Shown: positions 47,595 through 59,149, numbered from the stretch's first letter. The stretch: 64,000 nucleotides of DNA from Stenotrophomonas nitritireducens (GCF_001431425.1 NZ_LDJG01000003.1:1-64000), one strand, 5' to 3'. Notes: generated from the letters alone by a model not told the origin. Numbers and translations: made by a program.

Positions 47595-48103
47595 GGCAAA
47601 TTCTCCTCTGTGGGGCGGCGTCCAAGAAGTCGCCGGGGGGTGGACTTGACGAACCCGCCGCCTTCAGCAGCGGCAACAGATTCGATCAATGCGCAGACGT
47701 CATCGCCAGTCGGAATGGAGTCCGGAAGCTCCGCCCAGGCGTGGATGGCACGCTCCATTCGTCCGTGCATGGCGAGCAGCCTGTCCAGTTGTTGGCGGGT
47801 GTCGTCGAGCCTGCGCCGAATGATGTCCCGCACAAGCGGACAGGGACTATGTCGCAGCAGGCTGTGGTGGATGATTTCCTCGATTTCCCCCAGCGTGAAG
47901 CCAAGGTGTTGCGCCGTGCGAATGAAGTGCAGGCGAAGGAGCTCCGAGGTGGAGAACAACTGGTAGCCGCCCTCGGTATGCGTGGCCGCTTGCAACAGAC
48001 CGCGCCGCAGGTAGTTGCGCACCACATGCACCGTGACATCGCCCTGCCGTGCCAGCTGGCGGACCGTCATCAGCGGCAGCGTCACTTCTTCCTTGGTCGT
48101 CAT
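47591..48103 (-). CDS. MerR-family metal-responsive regulator
   Basis: 170 residues. N-terminal winged HTH (MTVRQLARQGDVTVHVVRNYLRRGLL, similar in places to MerD/MerR), a long dimer helix, and a C-terminal tail with cysteines in SPCPLVRD and DDVCALIES that could bind metal. It is the first gene of the 12-gene block and has a GGGAG ribosome site. A MerR-type promoter sits 28-58 bases upstream and would therefore be autoregulated. Ligand unknown; a soft metal is likely. ATG 48,070 is an alternative start. Confidence 0.87.
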   Translation of the reverse strand: MTTKEEVTLPLMTVRQLARQGDVTVHVVRNYLRRGLLQAATHTEGGYQLFSTSELLRLHFIRTAQHLGFTLGEIEEIIHHSLLRHSPCPLVRDIIRRRLDDTRQQLDRLLAMHGRMERAIHAWAELPDSIPTGDDVCALIESVAAAEGGGFVKSTPRRLLGRRPTEENLP

Positions 48104-48130
48104 CGGCTTGCTCCCGGCGAGGTGTTGATC

Positions 48131-48161
48131 AGGCTAGACCTGTGTCTCGCACACAGGTCAA
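48131..48161 (-). promoter_or_regulatory. MerR-type promoter and operator of the 12-gene block
   Basis: On the minus strand: -35 TTGACC (48,161-48,156), a 19-base spacer and -10 TAGCCT (48,136-48,131). The operator is a perfect inverted repeat, ACCTGTGT and ACACAGGT separated by five bases, which spans most of the spacer and overlaps the end of the -35. A 19-base spacer is diagnostic for MerR/CueR/ZntR-type activation. Transcription would start near 48,124, 21 bases before the regulator gene. Confidence 0.9.
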
Positions 48162-48275
48162 CCGGCCTTGCGGTGGGCGAAGCCAGTAACGCGCGAATTG
48201 GCCGTGGACGGACGGATGTTCGCGGCCACAGTTGCATGAGCCGTCGGTCCCTGCCTGCGTTGAACGGCCCCATCA

Positions 48276-51200
48276 CTACTTCTCCTTGGGTAGTGCGGAG
48301 GAGGGGTGCGGCTTCCTGGCCAGCTGCCGCTGCTTGATCAGCGAGTACAGCGCCGGGATCACGACCAGGGTGAGGATGGTCGAAGACACCATGCCACCTA
48401 CCATCGGCGCAGCGATTCGGCGCATGACTTCCGAGCCAGTACCGCTGCTCCACATGATGGGCAGCAGGCCCGCCATGATCGCGACCACGGTCATCATCTT
48501 CGGGCGCACGCGGTCGACCGCGCCTTCGATGATGGCCTCGCGCAGGTCCCGTGAATCCAGTGCCCGGCCTTCGGCCTGCCTCTGCGCGGCACGCGCTTCA
48601 AGTGCGTGGTCGAGGTAGATCAGCATCACCACGCCGGTTTCCGCGGCGACGCCGGCCAGCGCGATGAAGCCCACGATCACCGCGACGCTGGTGTTGTAGT
48701 CGAGCATCCACATCAGCCAGATGCCACCGACCAGTGCGAAGGGCACCGACAGCATCACGATCAGCGACTCGGTGACACGGCGGAAGTTGAGGTACAGCAG
48801 CAGGAAAATCAGCGCCAGCGTCACCGGAACGACGACACGCATCTTCTCCGCGGCACGTTGCATGTATTCGTACTGTCCACTCCAGGTCACGTAGTAGCCA
48901 GGCGGGAACTGCACCTGCTCGGTGACCGCTTCCTGCGCAGCCTTCACGTAGCGGCCGAGATCGCTCTCTCGGGTGTCGACGTAGATGTACGCCGCCAGCA
49001 TCGCGTTCTCGGTGCGGATGCTCGGCGCACCCTTCCTGACCTCAATCCGCGCCAGTTCGCCCAGCGGCACCTGGGCGCCGCCGGGCACCGGCACAAGGAC
49101 TTGGCTGCCTATCCGGTGCGGATCGTCGCGGAGTTCGCGGGGATAGCGCACGATCGCGCTGAAGCGTTCGCGGCCCTGGAGGATGGTGGTGACGATCTCG
49201 CCGCCCAGCGCGGCGGCCACCACGTTCTGCACCTCGCCCAGGGTGACGCCGTACTGGGCCAGGCTGCCAAGGTCGGGAGTGATGTCGAGGTAGTAGGCGC
49301 CGGTCAGGCGTTCGGCGAACGCGCTGGTCGTGCCCGGCACTTCGCGCACCACGGCTTCGATCTCGGTGGCCAGCGCGTCGAGTTGCTCAAGGTCCGTGCC
49401 GAAGAGTTTGATGCCCACGGGCGTGCGGATGCCGGTGGCCAGCATGTCGGTGCGCGCCTTGATCGGCATCGTCCAGGAGTTGGCGACGCCCGGGAACTTC
49501 AGCGCCGCGTCCATCTCGGCGATGAGCTTGTCGGTGGTCATGCCGTCCCGCCATTCGTCCTCGGGCTTGAGGTTGATGACGGTCTCGAACATCTCCAGCG
49601 GTGCGGGATCGGTGGCCGTCAGGGCACGGCCCGCCTTGCCGAACACCGACTCCACTTCCGGGAAGCCCTTGATGATCCGGTCCTGCTGCTGCAGCAGCTC
49701 CGAGGCCTTGGTCACCGACATGCCCGGAAGCGACGCGGGCATGTACAGCAGCGTGCCTTCGTTGAGGGTTGGCATGAACTCGCTGCCCAGCCGCGATGCA
49801 GGCCACAGGCTTGCAAACAGGGCGGCCAACGCAAACATGATTGTGGCCATGCGATGCCGCAGAACGACGTTGATCACCGGCCGATAGGCCGCAACCAGGA
49901 ACCGGTTCACCGGATTCTTGTGCTCGGGCACGATCTTGCCGCGCACGAACAGCAGCATGAGTACCGGTACCAGCGTGATCGACAACAGCGCGCCACCGGC
50001 CATCGCGAAGGTCTTGGTGAAGGCCAGCGGCTTGAACAGGCGACCTTCCTGAGCCTCCAGGGCGAACACGGGCAGGAACGAGACGGTGATGATCATCAGG
50101 CTGAAGAACAGCGCCGGCCCGACCTCGCGACAGGCATCGATGATCAGCTGGGTCCGGCTGCGGGAGCCGTCGGAGCGCTCGATGTGCTTGTGCGCGTTCT
50201 CGATCATCACGATCGCCGCGTCGACCATCACGCCAATCGAGATCGCGATGCCGCCCAGGCTCATGATGTTGGAGTTCATGCCCAGCATGCGCATCGCGAT
50301 CACCGCGATCAGCACGCCGACGGGCAGCATGACGATCGCGACCAGCGCGCTGCGCGCATGGAACAGGAATACCAGGCACACCAGTGCGACGATCAGGCTC
50401 TCCTCGAGCAGCGTCGTGCGTAGCGTCTTGATCGCGCGCACGATGAGATCGGAGCGGTCGTAGACCGCCTGGACGCTGACGCCCTCGGGGAGTCCACTCG
50501 CAAGCTGGGCGATCTTGTCCTTCACCCCCCCGATCACGGCCAGGGCGTTTTCGCCGAAGCGCGCAATGACGATCCCGCCCACAACGTCGCCTTCGCCGTC
50601 CAGGTCGACGATGCCACGGCGCTCATCGGGTACCAGTTCGACCCGGGCGACGTCGCCGATCAGCACCGGTGCGCCCCCTTCGGCGCGCAGAACCAGGCTC
50701 TCGATATCCTCGATACCGCGCAGGTAGCCGCGGCCCCGCACCATGTACTCGGTCTCGGCCATCTCGATCACGCGGCCGCCGACGTCGCGGTTGCTCTCGG
50801 CGATCACCTCGGACACGCGTGAAATCGGGATGTCGAACTCGCGCAGCCGGACCGGATCGACGGTGATCGAGTACTGGCGCACGAAGCCGCCGACGCTGGC
50901 GACCTCGGCCACGCCGGGCGCGGTGGTGAGCTGGTAACGCAGGTACCAGTCCTGCATCGCGCGCAGCTCGTCCAGCGAGTGGCGGTCGCTCTGCAGCACG
51001 TACTGGTAGACCCAGCCCACGCCGGACGCGTCGGGTCCCAGTGCCGGTGCCACGCCAGCCGGCAGGTTTTTCGACGCGACGTTGAGGTTCTCGAGCACGC
51101 GCGAGCGCGCCCAGTACAGGTCCGTGCCTTCTTCGAAGATGACGTAGATGAAGGAGGCGCCGAAGAACGAGAAGCCGCGGACGTCCTTCGACTTCGGCGT

Positions 51201-51425
51201 CGCGAGCAGGGCGCTGGTCAGCGGATAGGTGACCTGGTCCTCGACCACCTGGGGCGCCTGCCCCGGGTACTCCGTGAACACGATCACCTGCACGTCCGAC
51301 AGATCCGGTTGTGCGTCCAGCGGCGTGTTCATCAGTGCGTAGATGCCACCGGCGACAATCGCCAGCGCCATCAGCAGCACCAGGAAGACGTTGCGCACCG
51401 ACCATTCAACGAGACGGCCAAGCAT
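48276..51425 (-). CDS. cusA: CusA-type heavy-metal RND efflux pump
   Basis: 1,049 residues, the usual HME-RND length. It starts MLGRLVEWSVRNVFLV; NTPLDAQPDLSDVQVIV and GVMVDAAIVMIENAHKH (charged residue in TM4 for proton relay) are signatures. Twelve membrane helices and two large periplasmic loops. It exports Cu(I)/Ag(I) from the periplasm through CusB and CusC. It begins one base after the cusB stop. Close to silver/copper pumps; other metals cannot be excluded. Confidence 0.95.
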   Translation of the reverse strand: MLGRLVEWSVRNVFLVLLMALAIVAGGIYALMNTPLDAQPDLSDVQVIVFTEYPGQAPQVVEDQVTYPLTSALLATPKSKDVRGFSFFGASFIYVIFEEGTDLYWARSRVLENLNVASKNLPAGVAPALGPDASGVGWVYQYVLQSDRHSLDELRAMQDWYLRYQLTTAPGVAEVASVGGFVRQYSITVDPVRLREFDIPISRVSEVIAESNRDVGGRVIEMAETEYMVRGRGYLRGIEDIESLVLRAEGGAPVLIGDVARVELVPDERRGIVDLDGEGDVVGGIVIARFGENALAVIGGVKDKIAQLASGLPEGVSVQAVYDRSDLIVRAIKTLRTTLLEESLIVALVCLVFLFHARSALVAIVMLPVGVLIAVIAMRMLGMNSNIMSLGGIAISIGVMVDAAIVMIENAHKHIERSDGSRSRTQLIIDACREVGPALFFSLMIITVSFLPVFALEAQEGRLFKPLAFTKTFAMAGGALLSITLVPVLMLLFVRGKIVPEHKNPVNRFLVAAYRPVINVVLRHRMATIMFALAALFASLWPASRLGSEFMPTLNEGTLLYMPASLPGMSVTKASELLQQQDRIIKGFPEVESVFGKAGRALTATDPAPLEMFETVINLKPEDEWRDGMTTDKLIAEMDAALKFPGVANSWTMPIKARTDMLATGIRTPVGIKLFGTDLEQLDALATEIEAVVREVPGTTSAFAERLTGAYYLDITPDLGSLAQYGVTLGEVQNVVAAALGGEIVTTILQGRERFSAIVRYPRELRDDPHRIGSQVLVPVPGGAQVPLGELARIEVRKGAPSIRTENAMLAAYIYVDTRESDLGRYVKAAQEAVTEQVQFPPGYYVTWSGQYEYMQRAAEKMRVVVPVTLALIFLLLYLNFRRVTESLIVMLSVPFALVGGIWLMWMLDYNTSVAVIVGFIALAGVAAETGVVMLIYLDHALEARAAQRQAEGRALDSRDLREAIIEGAVDRVRPKMMTVVAIMAGLLPIMWSSGTGSEVMRRIAAPMVGGMVSSTILTLVVIPALYSLIKQRQLARKPHPSSALPKEK

Positions 51426-51426
51426 G

Positions 51427-52839
51427 TCAGTGCCCCTCGTGGCCGGTGGGGGCGGGCGGAGTCTCTTCCGGGGTAGCCGGCATGGAATGACCGGCGTGCG
51501 GATCAGAGGCCTCGTCACCATGACCTGCGTGCGGGTCGGCGGCGTCCTCGCCGTGCCCGGCGTGTGGATCCTCAGCGGTGCCCGAAGGCGCGCCGTGTCC
51601 TGTGTGACCCTCAAGACCCTGGAGTGCCGACTGCAGGTTGCTTTCGGCGTCGATCAGGAAGTTGGCGGAGACCACGACCTGCTCGCCCTCGGTCAGGCCG
51701 TCGAGGATCTCGATGCGATCGCCGCCGCGCCGCCCCAGGCTGACATCGCGCGGTGCGAAGCGGCCAGGGCCGGTCTCGACCAGCACCACCTGGCGCGTGC
51801 CGCTGTCGAGCACGGCCGAGCGCGGAACGGTCAGGACCGGTCCAGCCCCCGGCTCCTCCAGCACCACCGTCCCATACAGCCCGGGCCGCAGGTCGCCAGC
51901 GGGGTTGGGCAGGGCGATGCGCACATCCACGGTGCGCGTCATCGCATCGATGACGGGCTGCACGAAGGTGACCTCGCCCTCGGCCACCTGGCCCGGCAGG
52001 GCCACGGTTTCAAAGCGGGCCGTTTGGCCGGGCTGGATACCCGCGGCCTGCGCCGCCGGCACCTTGGCGATCACCCACACCTTCGACAGGTCCGCCAGGC
52101 GCAGGATGGTTTCGCCGGGCTCGAAACGCGCGCCCTGGACCACCGGCTTCTCGATCACGACCGCGTCCGCGGGCGCGGTGAGCACCAGGCCCGTCTTGCC
52201 CATCTGCGCGTCACTGATTTCCCAGTTGCGCAGGCGGGTGCGGGCGGCATCGCGCAGGCGGACCATCGACGCCGCGCTCGCGGGATCGGACCCGGCCAGC
52301 CTGCGGGCGGTCTCGTCGGCCAGCCGGTATTCCTGCTGCGCCGCGGCCAGCTGCGGGCTGTAGACGGAGAGCAGCGGCTGCCCGGCGCTGACCCGCATGC
52401 CGGTCTGGTTCGCGTACAGCCGCTCCACCCAGCCTTCGAAGCGCGGGGCGATCGCGTACTGCCGGGTCTCGTCGACCTCGACCGTGCCGCTGGTGCGCAC
52501 GGTAGCGGACAGGGCTCCGCGCTTGACCGCTTCGGTGCGCACGCCCAGCGCCTGCACCTTGTCCGGCGGCAGCACCACCGTGCCCGGTGCCGCCGGCGGT
52601 GCGTCGTCGGCATAGACCGGGACGTAGTCCATACCCATCGAATCCTTCTTCGGCACCGGCGACGTGTCCGCCAAGCCCATGGGATTGCGGTAATAGAGCA
52701 CCTTGCGTTCTGCGGCCGGGCCGTCGATCGACGTGCCCGCGGTCGGGGAGTCGTTCGTGGCGCGGCCGGCAATCCAGCCGACGGCGAGGGCGGCGAGTGC
52801 AACGCCGATGGCGAGCGACAGGGTCTGGACACGGGTCAT
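51427..52839 (-). CDS. cusB: CusB-type membrane fusion protein
   Basis: 470 residues. N-terminal anchor/signal (about 8-26), a heavy-metal binding domain (YYRNPMGLADTSPVPKKDS with MGMDYVPVY), lipoyl and beta-barrel parts, and a C-terminal tail with three DPHAGHG-type repeats plus GHTGHG and GHEGH. The tail is a natural metal-binding extension not present in E. coli CusB. Its ATG overlaps the cusC stop. Confidence 0.93.
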   Translation of the reverse strand: MTRVQTLSLAIGVALAALAVGWIAGRATNDSPTAGTSIDGPAAERKVLYYRNPMGLADTSPVPKKDSMGMDYVPVYADDAPPAAPGTVVLPPDKVQALGVRTEAVKRGALSATVRTSGTVEVDETRQYAIAPRFEGWVERLYANQTGMRVSAGQPLLSVYSPQLAAAQQEYRLADETARRLAGSDPASAASMVRLRDAARTRLRNWEISDAQMGKTGLVLTAPADAVVIEKPVVQGARFEPGETILRLADLSKVWVIAKVPAAQAAGIQPGQTARFETVALPGQVAEGEVTFVQPVIDAMTRTVDVRIALPNPAGDLRPGLYGTVVLEEPGAGPVLTVPRSAVLDSGTRQVVLVETGPGRFAPRDVSLGRRGGDRIEILDGLTEGEQVVVSANFLIDAESNLQSALQGLEGHTGHGAPSGTAEDPHAGHGEDAADPHAGHGDEASDPHAGHSMPATPEETPPAPTGHEGH

Positions 52840-54158
52840 CGGATCTCTCCTTCGATGGCGCGCACGGCGGCGGCGCCCAACAGTTCGTCACGCAGTGCAT
52901 CGACCCGTGCGAGGTCGGCGCCCTGCCATTCATTGAGTGCTTCCAGCAGCGTCCCGAAGTCGACTTCACCGACCTGGTAGCTGGCCAGGGCGGACTGCCA
53001 GGTGGCGTCGGCCTGCGGCAGCAGCGTGTTCTCGATCAGTCCGCGACGCTCGCGCGCGTTGGTCCACTGCGACCAGGCGGAAGCGCCGCGTTCCTCGACG
53101 GCCCGCAGCGTGGCGTCCCTGCGGGCAAGCGCTGCGTCTTCGAGCAGGCGCGATTCGCGCTCGCGCTCGCGGCGGGCACGCTGCTGGAACGGGATCTCGA
53201 CCTCGAACATCAGCTCGGTGCTCTCGATGCCGTTGCCGAACTGCATCGCACCCACGCCCAGGGTGATGTCGGGAAAGCGGTTGCGACGCTGCAGTACCAC
53301 GTTCGTGCGCGCCGCCTCGGCGCGAGCCTGCTGCGAGCGCACCGCGGGATGCGCATCGGCGTCATCCAGTGCCTCGGCAAGCGAGGCGCTGTGGACGGCG
53401 AGGCGCGGCGCCTCGTCGGGAGTCGCCAGCGGTGCATCGGACCGGCGCCCCAGCACCGCGTTCAAGGTGGCGGCCGCCTCCTGCTTGGTCGCGAGGCGTT
53501 CGATCCGCTCGCGCTGTAGGCTGGTCTGCTCGACCTGGGCGCGGATGGCATCCTGCTGCGCCGCGCGACCCAGGGCGTAGCGCACGCCGGCTATTTCCTC
53601 GACCTGCCGGAGCAGGGCGATGCGGCGGTCGAGCACGGCCACGGCCTGATCGGCATGCCAGTAGCGCACGTACGCCGCTTCAGCCTCTGCCAGCAGGTCG
53701 CGCGCCGCGGTGATGCGGTCAAGCCCGACCGCGACCGCGTCCTGGCTGGCCGCGGTCCGCGCCAGACCACGCTTGCCCCAGAGCGGGAAGCGCTGGCGCA
53801 ATGCGTAGTCGACTTGGCGGTCTGCACCGGCGGAGCGCCAGGGCTTGTCCGGATCGAGGCCGCGGAATCCAAGGGAAGCCGTCGGGTCGGGTAGGGCGCC
53901 CGCTGGCTGGATCCGTGCTTCGGCGGCCTGGGCCTCGAAGTCCATGGCCCGCAATTCCGGGTTGTGTTCCAGAACCCAGGCGCGGATCGACTCGAGGCTG
54001 TGCCCCGGGACGGGTTCGGTGGCGGTCACCGGCAGCGCCAGGGCCCACAAGGCGCCGGCAAGCACGCCGGCAAGAAGGTGCCGGAGCGGTGGCAGACGGC
54101 GGGACAGAGGGCGAGGGTGCAGGCGCCTGGCCGGCAGTCGGTCGAACGGGGATGCCAT
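52836..54158 (-). CDS. cusC: CusC-type outer-membrane efflux protein (TolC family)
   Basis: 440 residues from the ATG at 54,158, which has AAGGACA upstream; a longer start exists at 54,230. Signal/anchor around LRHLLAGVLAGALWALALP. Two repeats of the TolC-type helical domain, for example LESIRAWVLEHNPELRAMDFE and ATLNAVLGRRSDAPL. It forms the outer-membrane exit duct for CusA/CusB. The 129-base gap to the upstream gene shows no clear promoter. Confidence 0.88.
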   Translation of the reverse strand: MASPFDRLPARRLHPRPLSRRLPPLRHLLAGVLAGALWALALPVTATEPVPGHSLESIRAWVLEHNPELRAMDFEAQAAEARIQPAGALPDPTASLGFRGLDPDKPWRSAGADRQVDYALRQRFPLWGKRGLARTAASQDAVAVGLDRITAARDLLAEAEAAYVRYWHADQAVAVLDRRIALLRQVEEIAGVRYALGRAAQQDAIRAQVEQTSLQRERIERLATKQEAAATLNAVLGRRSDAPLATPDEAPRLAVHSASLAEALDDADAHPAVRSQQARAEAARTNVVLQRRNRFPDITLGVGAMQFGNGIESTELMFEVEIPFQQRARRERERESRLLEDAALARRDATLRAVEERGASAWSQWTNARERRGLIENTLLPQADATWQSALASYQVGEVDFGTLLEALNEWQGADLARVDALRDELLGAAAVRAIEGEIR

Positions 54159-54287
54159 ATCAGTGTCCTTGGGCCGACGCGACGCAGGTCGCTCGGACGA
54201 GGGCAGGAACACATGCCGTGACGCAGCCACGGCGCGAACGCACAGGACTGCGCCGCACAGACGTGCGGAGCAGTCAGCGTCCAGGCA

Positions 54288-54710
54288 TCAGATCAGCAGG
54301 AGTGCCGCTGGATGGGCCGTTGGTCGGTGCCAGGCGGGCCTGGGAGGTGAATCCACCCATGTGGACGTGGCACCGGGCGCAGCATCCGCAATCCCGGCGT
54401 CCGCGAACCAGGAGAGCCACGCCCCGACAAGGAGCGGCGGAATCGAAGGGATGCGCCCGCTGTCCGCCGAGATGTCACCCGCGGTGCAGTGCTCGTCGCA
54501 CAGTGCCTTGCTCGCCAAGGGGAGCTCGGCATCGCAGCCGTGGCCATGGTCGTGCTGGGTGTCGGTGGCGGCAGCGACCAGCGCCGCCGGCGTGCCTGGG
54601 AGGTCCAGGCACTCGCCATGGCCTGCCAGCGCGAACTGGGACCAGAGCAGCGCCGCCATCGCGAGGAAGACGGTGCGCTTGAACCAGTTCCGGTGGCGAA
54701 GACGGGCCAT
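54288..54710 (-). CDS. Small exported protein upstream of the cus genes
   Basis: 140 residues with a signal peptide (FLAMAALLWSQFALAGHG). The mature part has six His and four Cys (HDHGHGCDAEL, ALCDEHCTAGD), so it could bind copper. It is often seen ahead of copper efflux genes, but I cannot name a family. Upstream lie an FNR-like box and a -10 that place the transcription start on its ATG. Probably cotranscribed with cusCBA. Confidence 0.65.
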   Translation of the reverse strand: MARLRHRNWFKRTVFLAMAALLWSQFALAGHGECLDLPGTPAALVAAATDTQHDHGHGCDAELPLASKALCDEHCTAGDISADSGRIPSIPPLLVGAWLSWFADAGIADAAPGATSTWVDSPPRPAWHRPTAHPAALLLI

Positions 54711-54716
54711 GACTTG

Positions 54717-54754
54717 AGCTTACCACTTACCCGGTCCGAAGCAACTGATCCAGA

Positions 54755-54758
<4 letters not shown>
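54717..54758 (-). promoter_or_regulatory. Predicted FNR/ANR-type class II promoter
   Basis: On the minus strand TTGATCTGGATCAG (54,758-54,745) matches the FNR consensus TTGATnnnnATCAA in nine of ten defined bases. A -10 TAAGCT (54,722-54,717) follows and the ATG is six bases further (54,710). If transcription starts at that ATG, the box is centred at exactly -41.5, the textbook FNR activation position. The box overlaps the last codons of the upstream ATPase gene. Confidence 0.65.
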
Positions 54759-57181
<2,423 letters not shown>

Positions 57182-57242
57182 GCCGATGCTCGCTTTAGTG
57201 GGGATGGACTGCCAAGGCAGTGTGCCATTGCGGGTTACACAG

Positions 57243-58172
57243 CTATTCGGGGCTGAGCGTCCCGAGCACTGAAACAACAATCAGGATCAAGATGGCCAGC
57301 GCGGCCTCAGCCGTAACACTCTGCCGCAAAGCCCGCACCTCCTGCGCGGGATCTCCGCTGGTCAGCGCTCGTTCCAAGCGCGGCACCAGCGTCCATCGGT
57401 GCAGCGCTCCCAAACCCAGCATTCCAGCGAACAGGGCCAGTTTGAACAGCAGCAACTTCCCGTAGGTGCTCTGGAACAGGGCCGAAAACGACCACGCGGT
57501 GAGATCCCCGTAGTGCGCGATGCCGGACACGATGAGCGCACCAACGAAGATCGTTCCCAGCGTCGAAAAACCATGCAGAAAGTCATGCGTTGATCGCAGA
57601 CGCCCGCTGCCGTTCGTCTCTTTGCCGCGCAGCAGCATGGCAAGGAACATCAGGACCGCTGCGATCCAGCCGCCTGCCGCGAGAAGATGGACGATGCCTG
57701 CAGCAAGCCGGACCGCGCCTGCCAAGCCCTCGCCAGCGGCGGCGTGGCCGTTCCATGCCAGCGAAGCGAGTGCGCCGCCCGCCAGCATCGCCCCCAGCGG
57801 GAAGGCGGTCTCCACCTTCCCGCGGCGACGATGCCATCCGAGCACGAACATCAGGGCGACCAGCAGCGCGCCTCTCGCCATGGCTGCCCGGCCCGCGGAC
57901 GTCTCGAGCAGATACCAGCCAAGCGATGCGCGATCAACCTCGGCAAGCGGCATTCCCATGATGCCCGCGGTCTTGAAGACGACATCGAGCCCGGTGAGCA
58001 CGAGACCGGCTACGGCACCCGCCAATAGAACGCCCATGAGTGACCACCCGGCCAAGGCGTCGGCGAGTGCCGATCGACGCGACCCGTACCAACCGAAGAG
58101 TGGAACCCCGAAAAGAACCATGATGACAAGGTATTCCAGGAATCTCAGTGCATAAGCCGACAGGTCGAACAT
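57243..58172 (-). CDS. copD: CopD, copper-resistance inner-membrane protein
   Basis: 309 residues with eight or so membrane helices, of the CopD/PcoD family believed to import copper from CopC for use in the cytoplasm. Typical: [20 protein letters not shown], the periplasmic [17 protein letters not shown] and the [13 protein letters not shown] loop. ATG 58,172 chosen. It lies 10 bases after copC and 61 bases before the ATPase gene. Confidence 0.9.
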   Translation of the reverse strand: MFDLSAYALRFLEYLVIMVLFGVPLFGWYGSRRSALADALAGWSLMGVLLAGAVAGLVLTGLDVVFKTAGIMGMPLAEVDRASLGWYLLETSAGRAAMARGALLVALMFVLGWHRRRGKVETAFPLGAMLAGGALASLAWNGHAAAGEGLAGAVRLAAGIVHLLAAGGWIAAVLMFLAMLLRGKETNGSGRLRSTHDFLHGFSTLGTIFVGALIVSGIAHYGDLTAWSFSALFQSTYGKLLLFKLALFAGMLGLGALHRWTLVPRLERALTSGDPAQEVRALRQSVTAEAALAILILIVVSVLGTLSPE

Positions 58173-58182
58173 TCGCGACTCC

Positions 58183-58566
58183 TCAGCGCACCGTGAAGCT
58201 GAAGCTGCCCGGCATGGGGTGGTTGTCACCACCGACGGCGCGGTATTCCACGGTATAGACGCCCGGAGTCAGCGGCTGGGGCAACTTGGCACGCAGGGTC
58301 TTACCGTTGTTGACGATCTCGGTCGTGAAATTCTCGATCGGCATGGTGGAACTGCCGTGCTTCATGAGCAACTTGAGACGCGACGCCCGCGGAATCAATG
58401 TTTCGTTGAACACGAGATCGATCTGGCCCGGCGAAGCCACCACCGCATTTGCCGCCGGTGTGGACTGCTGCAGCGCGGCGTGGGCGTGCGCGATCTGCAG
58501 GGAGAACTGCCCAGCCGCAATCGCGAGGACGAGCGCGAAGGAGCGAAGGACGTTTGATGATTTCAT
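58183..58566 (-). CDS. copC: CopC, periplasmic copper-binding protein
   Basis: 127 residues: signal peptide ending SLQIAHA, then a mature domain beginning HAALQQSTPAANAVVASPGQ. The N-terminal histidine and a later histidine (DNHPMPGSF) form the Cu(II) site of the CopC family. Upstream of copD in the same transcript. A 12-bp hairpin terminates the gene before it. Confidence 0.93.
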   Translation of the reverse strand: MKSSNVLRSFALVLAIAAGQFSLQIAHAHAALQQSTPAANAVVASPGQIDLVFNETLIPRASRLKLLMKHGSSTMPIENFTTEIVNNGKTLRAKLPQPLTPGVYTVEYRAVGGDNHPMPGSFSFTVR

Positions 58567-58693
58567 AGGGATAAATCCTCATTGCGAATGTGATGCAAAG
58601 CCCCGTTCGGCGCCGTGCTGTGTTGGATCCGACAAGCGTTAGGTGTCGGGCTGTCACCGAAACCACGGTTGGTCGGCTTTTGATATTTGAGAT

Positions 58694-58722
58694 GAGGATC
58701 CCGCCGCTCAGGCGGGATCCTC
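58694..58722 (-). terminator. Strong hairpin between the Csp-like gene and copC
   Basis: A perfect 12-bp stem, GAGGATCCCGCC with GGCGGGATCCTC, and a 5-base loop, starting seven bases after the Csp-like stop. The following sequence on the minus strand (ATCTCAAATATC) is AT-rich but not a clean U-tract, so it may attenuate or protect the 3' end instead of terminating fully. Confidence 0.65.
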
Positions 58723-58728
58723 GACGCG

Positions 58729-59079
58729 TCAAGCCGCCATGGCGCTGCAGCTTTCCGCGCAACGGCGACAAACTTCGGCGCAGCGCGCCATCTCCGGGTC
58801 GTTCATGGCGTCGCATGCTTCGGCGCACTGGCGGCAGATCTCCGCGCAGGCACTGCAAACCACCGAGTGAGCGCTGGCGCCACGCAACATGGCGTCGGCG
58901 CTGGTGGCGCAGATATCGGCACACGTCGCCAGCAGGGCGATGTGCTCCGGGGCTGCGTGGGCACCTCCTTTGCTCAGGCAATAGTTGATGGTCTCAAGGC
59001 AAATCGCGTGGCATTGCGTGCAGTTGTCGATGCACTCGTTCATGGCCTGAGACCGGTGGTCTTCGGAATGGTGAGTCAT
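58729..59079 (-). CDS. Four-helix-bundle copper-storage protein (Csp/DUF326-like)
   Basis: 116 residues with 14 cysteines spaced along four helices (NECIDNCTQCHAICLE, LLATCADICAT, VCSACAEICRQCAEACD, RCAEVCRRCAESCS). The pattern, CxxxC along helices facing a core, is that of Csp proteins that hold many Cu(I) ions. No signal peptide, so it should be a cytosolic store like Csp3. The ATG at 59,079 has an AGGAG ribosome site. Confidence 0.9.
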   Translation of the reverse strand: MTHHSEDHRSQAMNECIDNCTQCHAICLETINYCLSKGGAHAAPEHIALLATCADICATSADAMLRGASAHSVVCSACAEICRQCAEACDAMNDPEMARCAEVCRRCAESCSAMAA

Positions 59080-59149
59080 GTGGATCTCCTGCTTCATCGC
59101 GGACGAGAATCGGCGCGCCCGCAACACCGCCCCCTGTTGCTCTTGCGGA

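Noticed and set aside
54159-54287. Promoter directly before cusC
   Set aside because: No convincing -35/-10 or metal-regulator palindrome in the 129-base gap; cusC is assumed to be read from the upstream gene.
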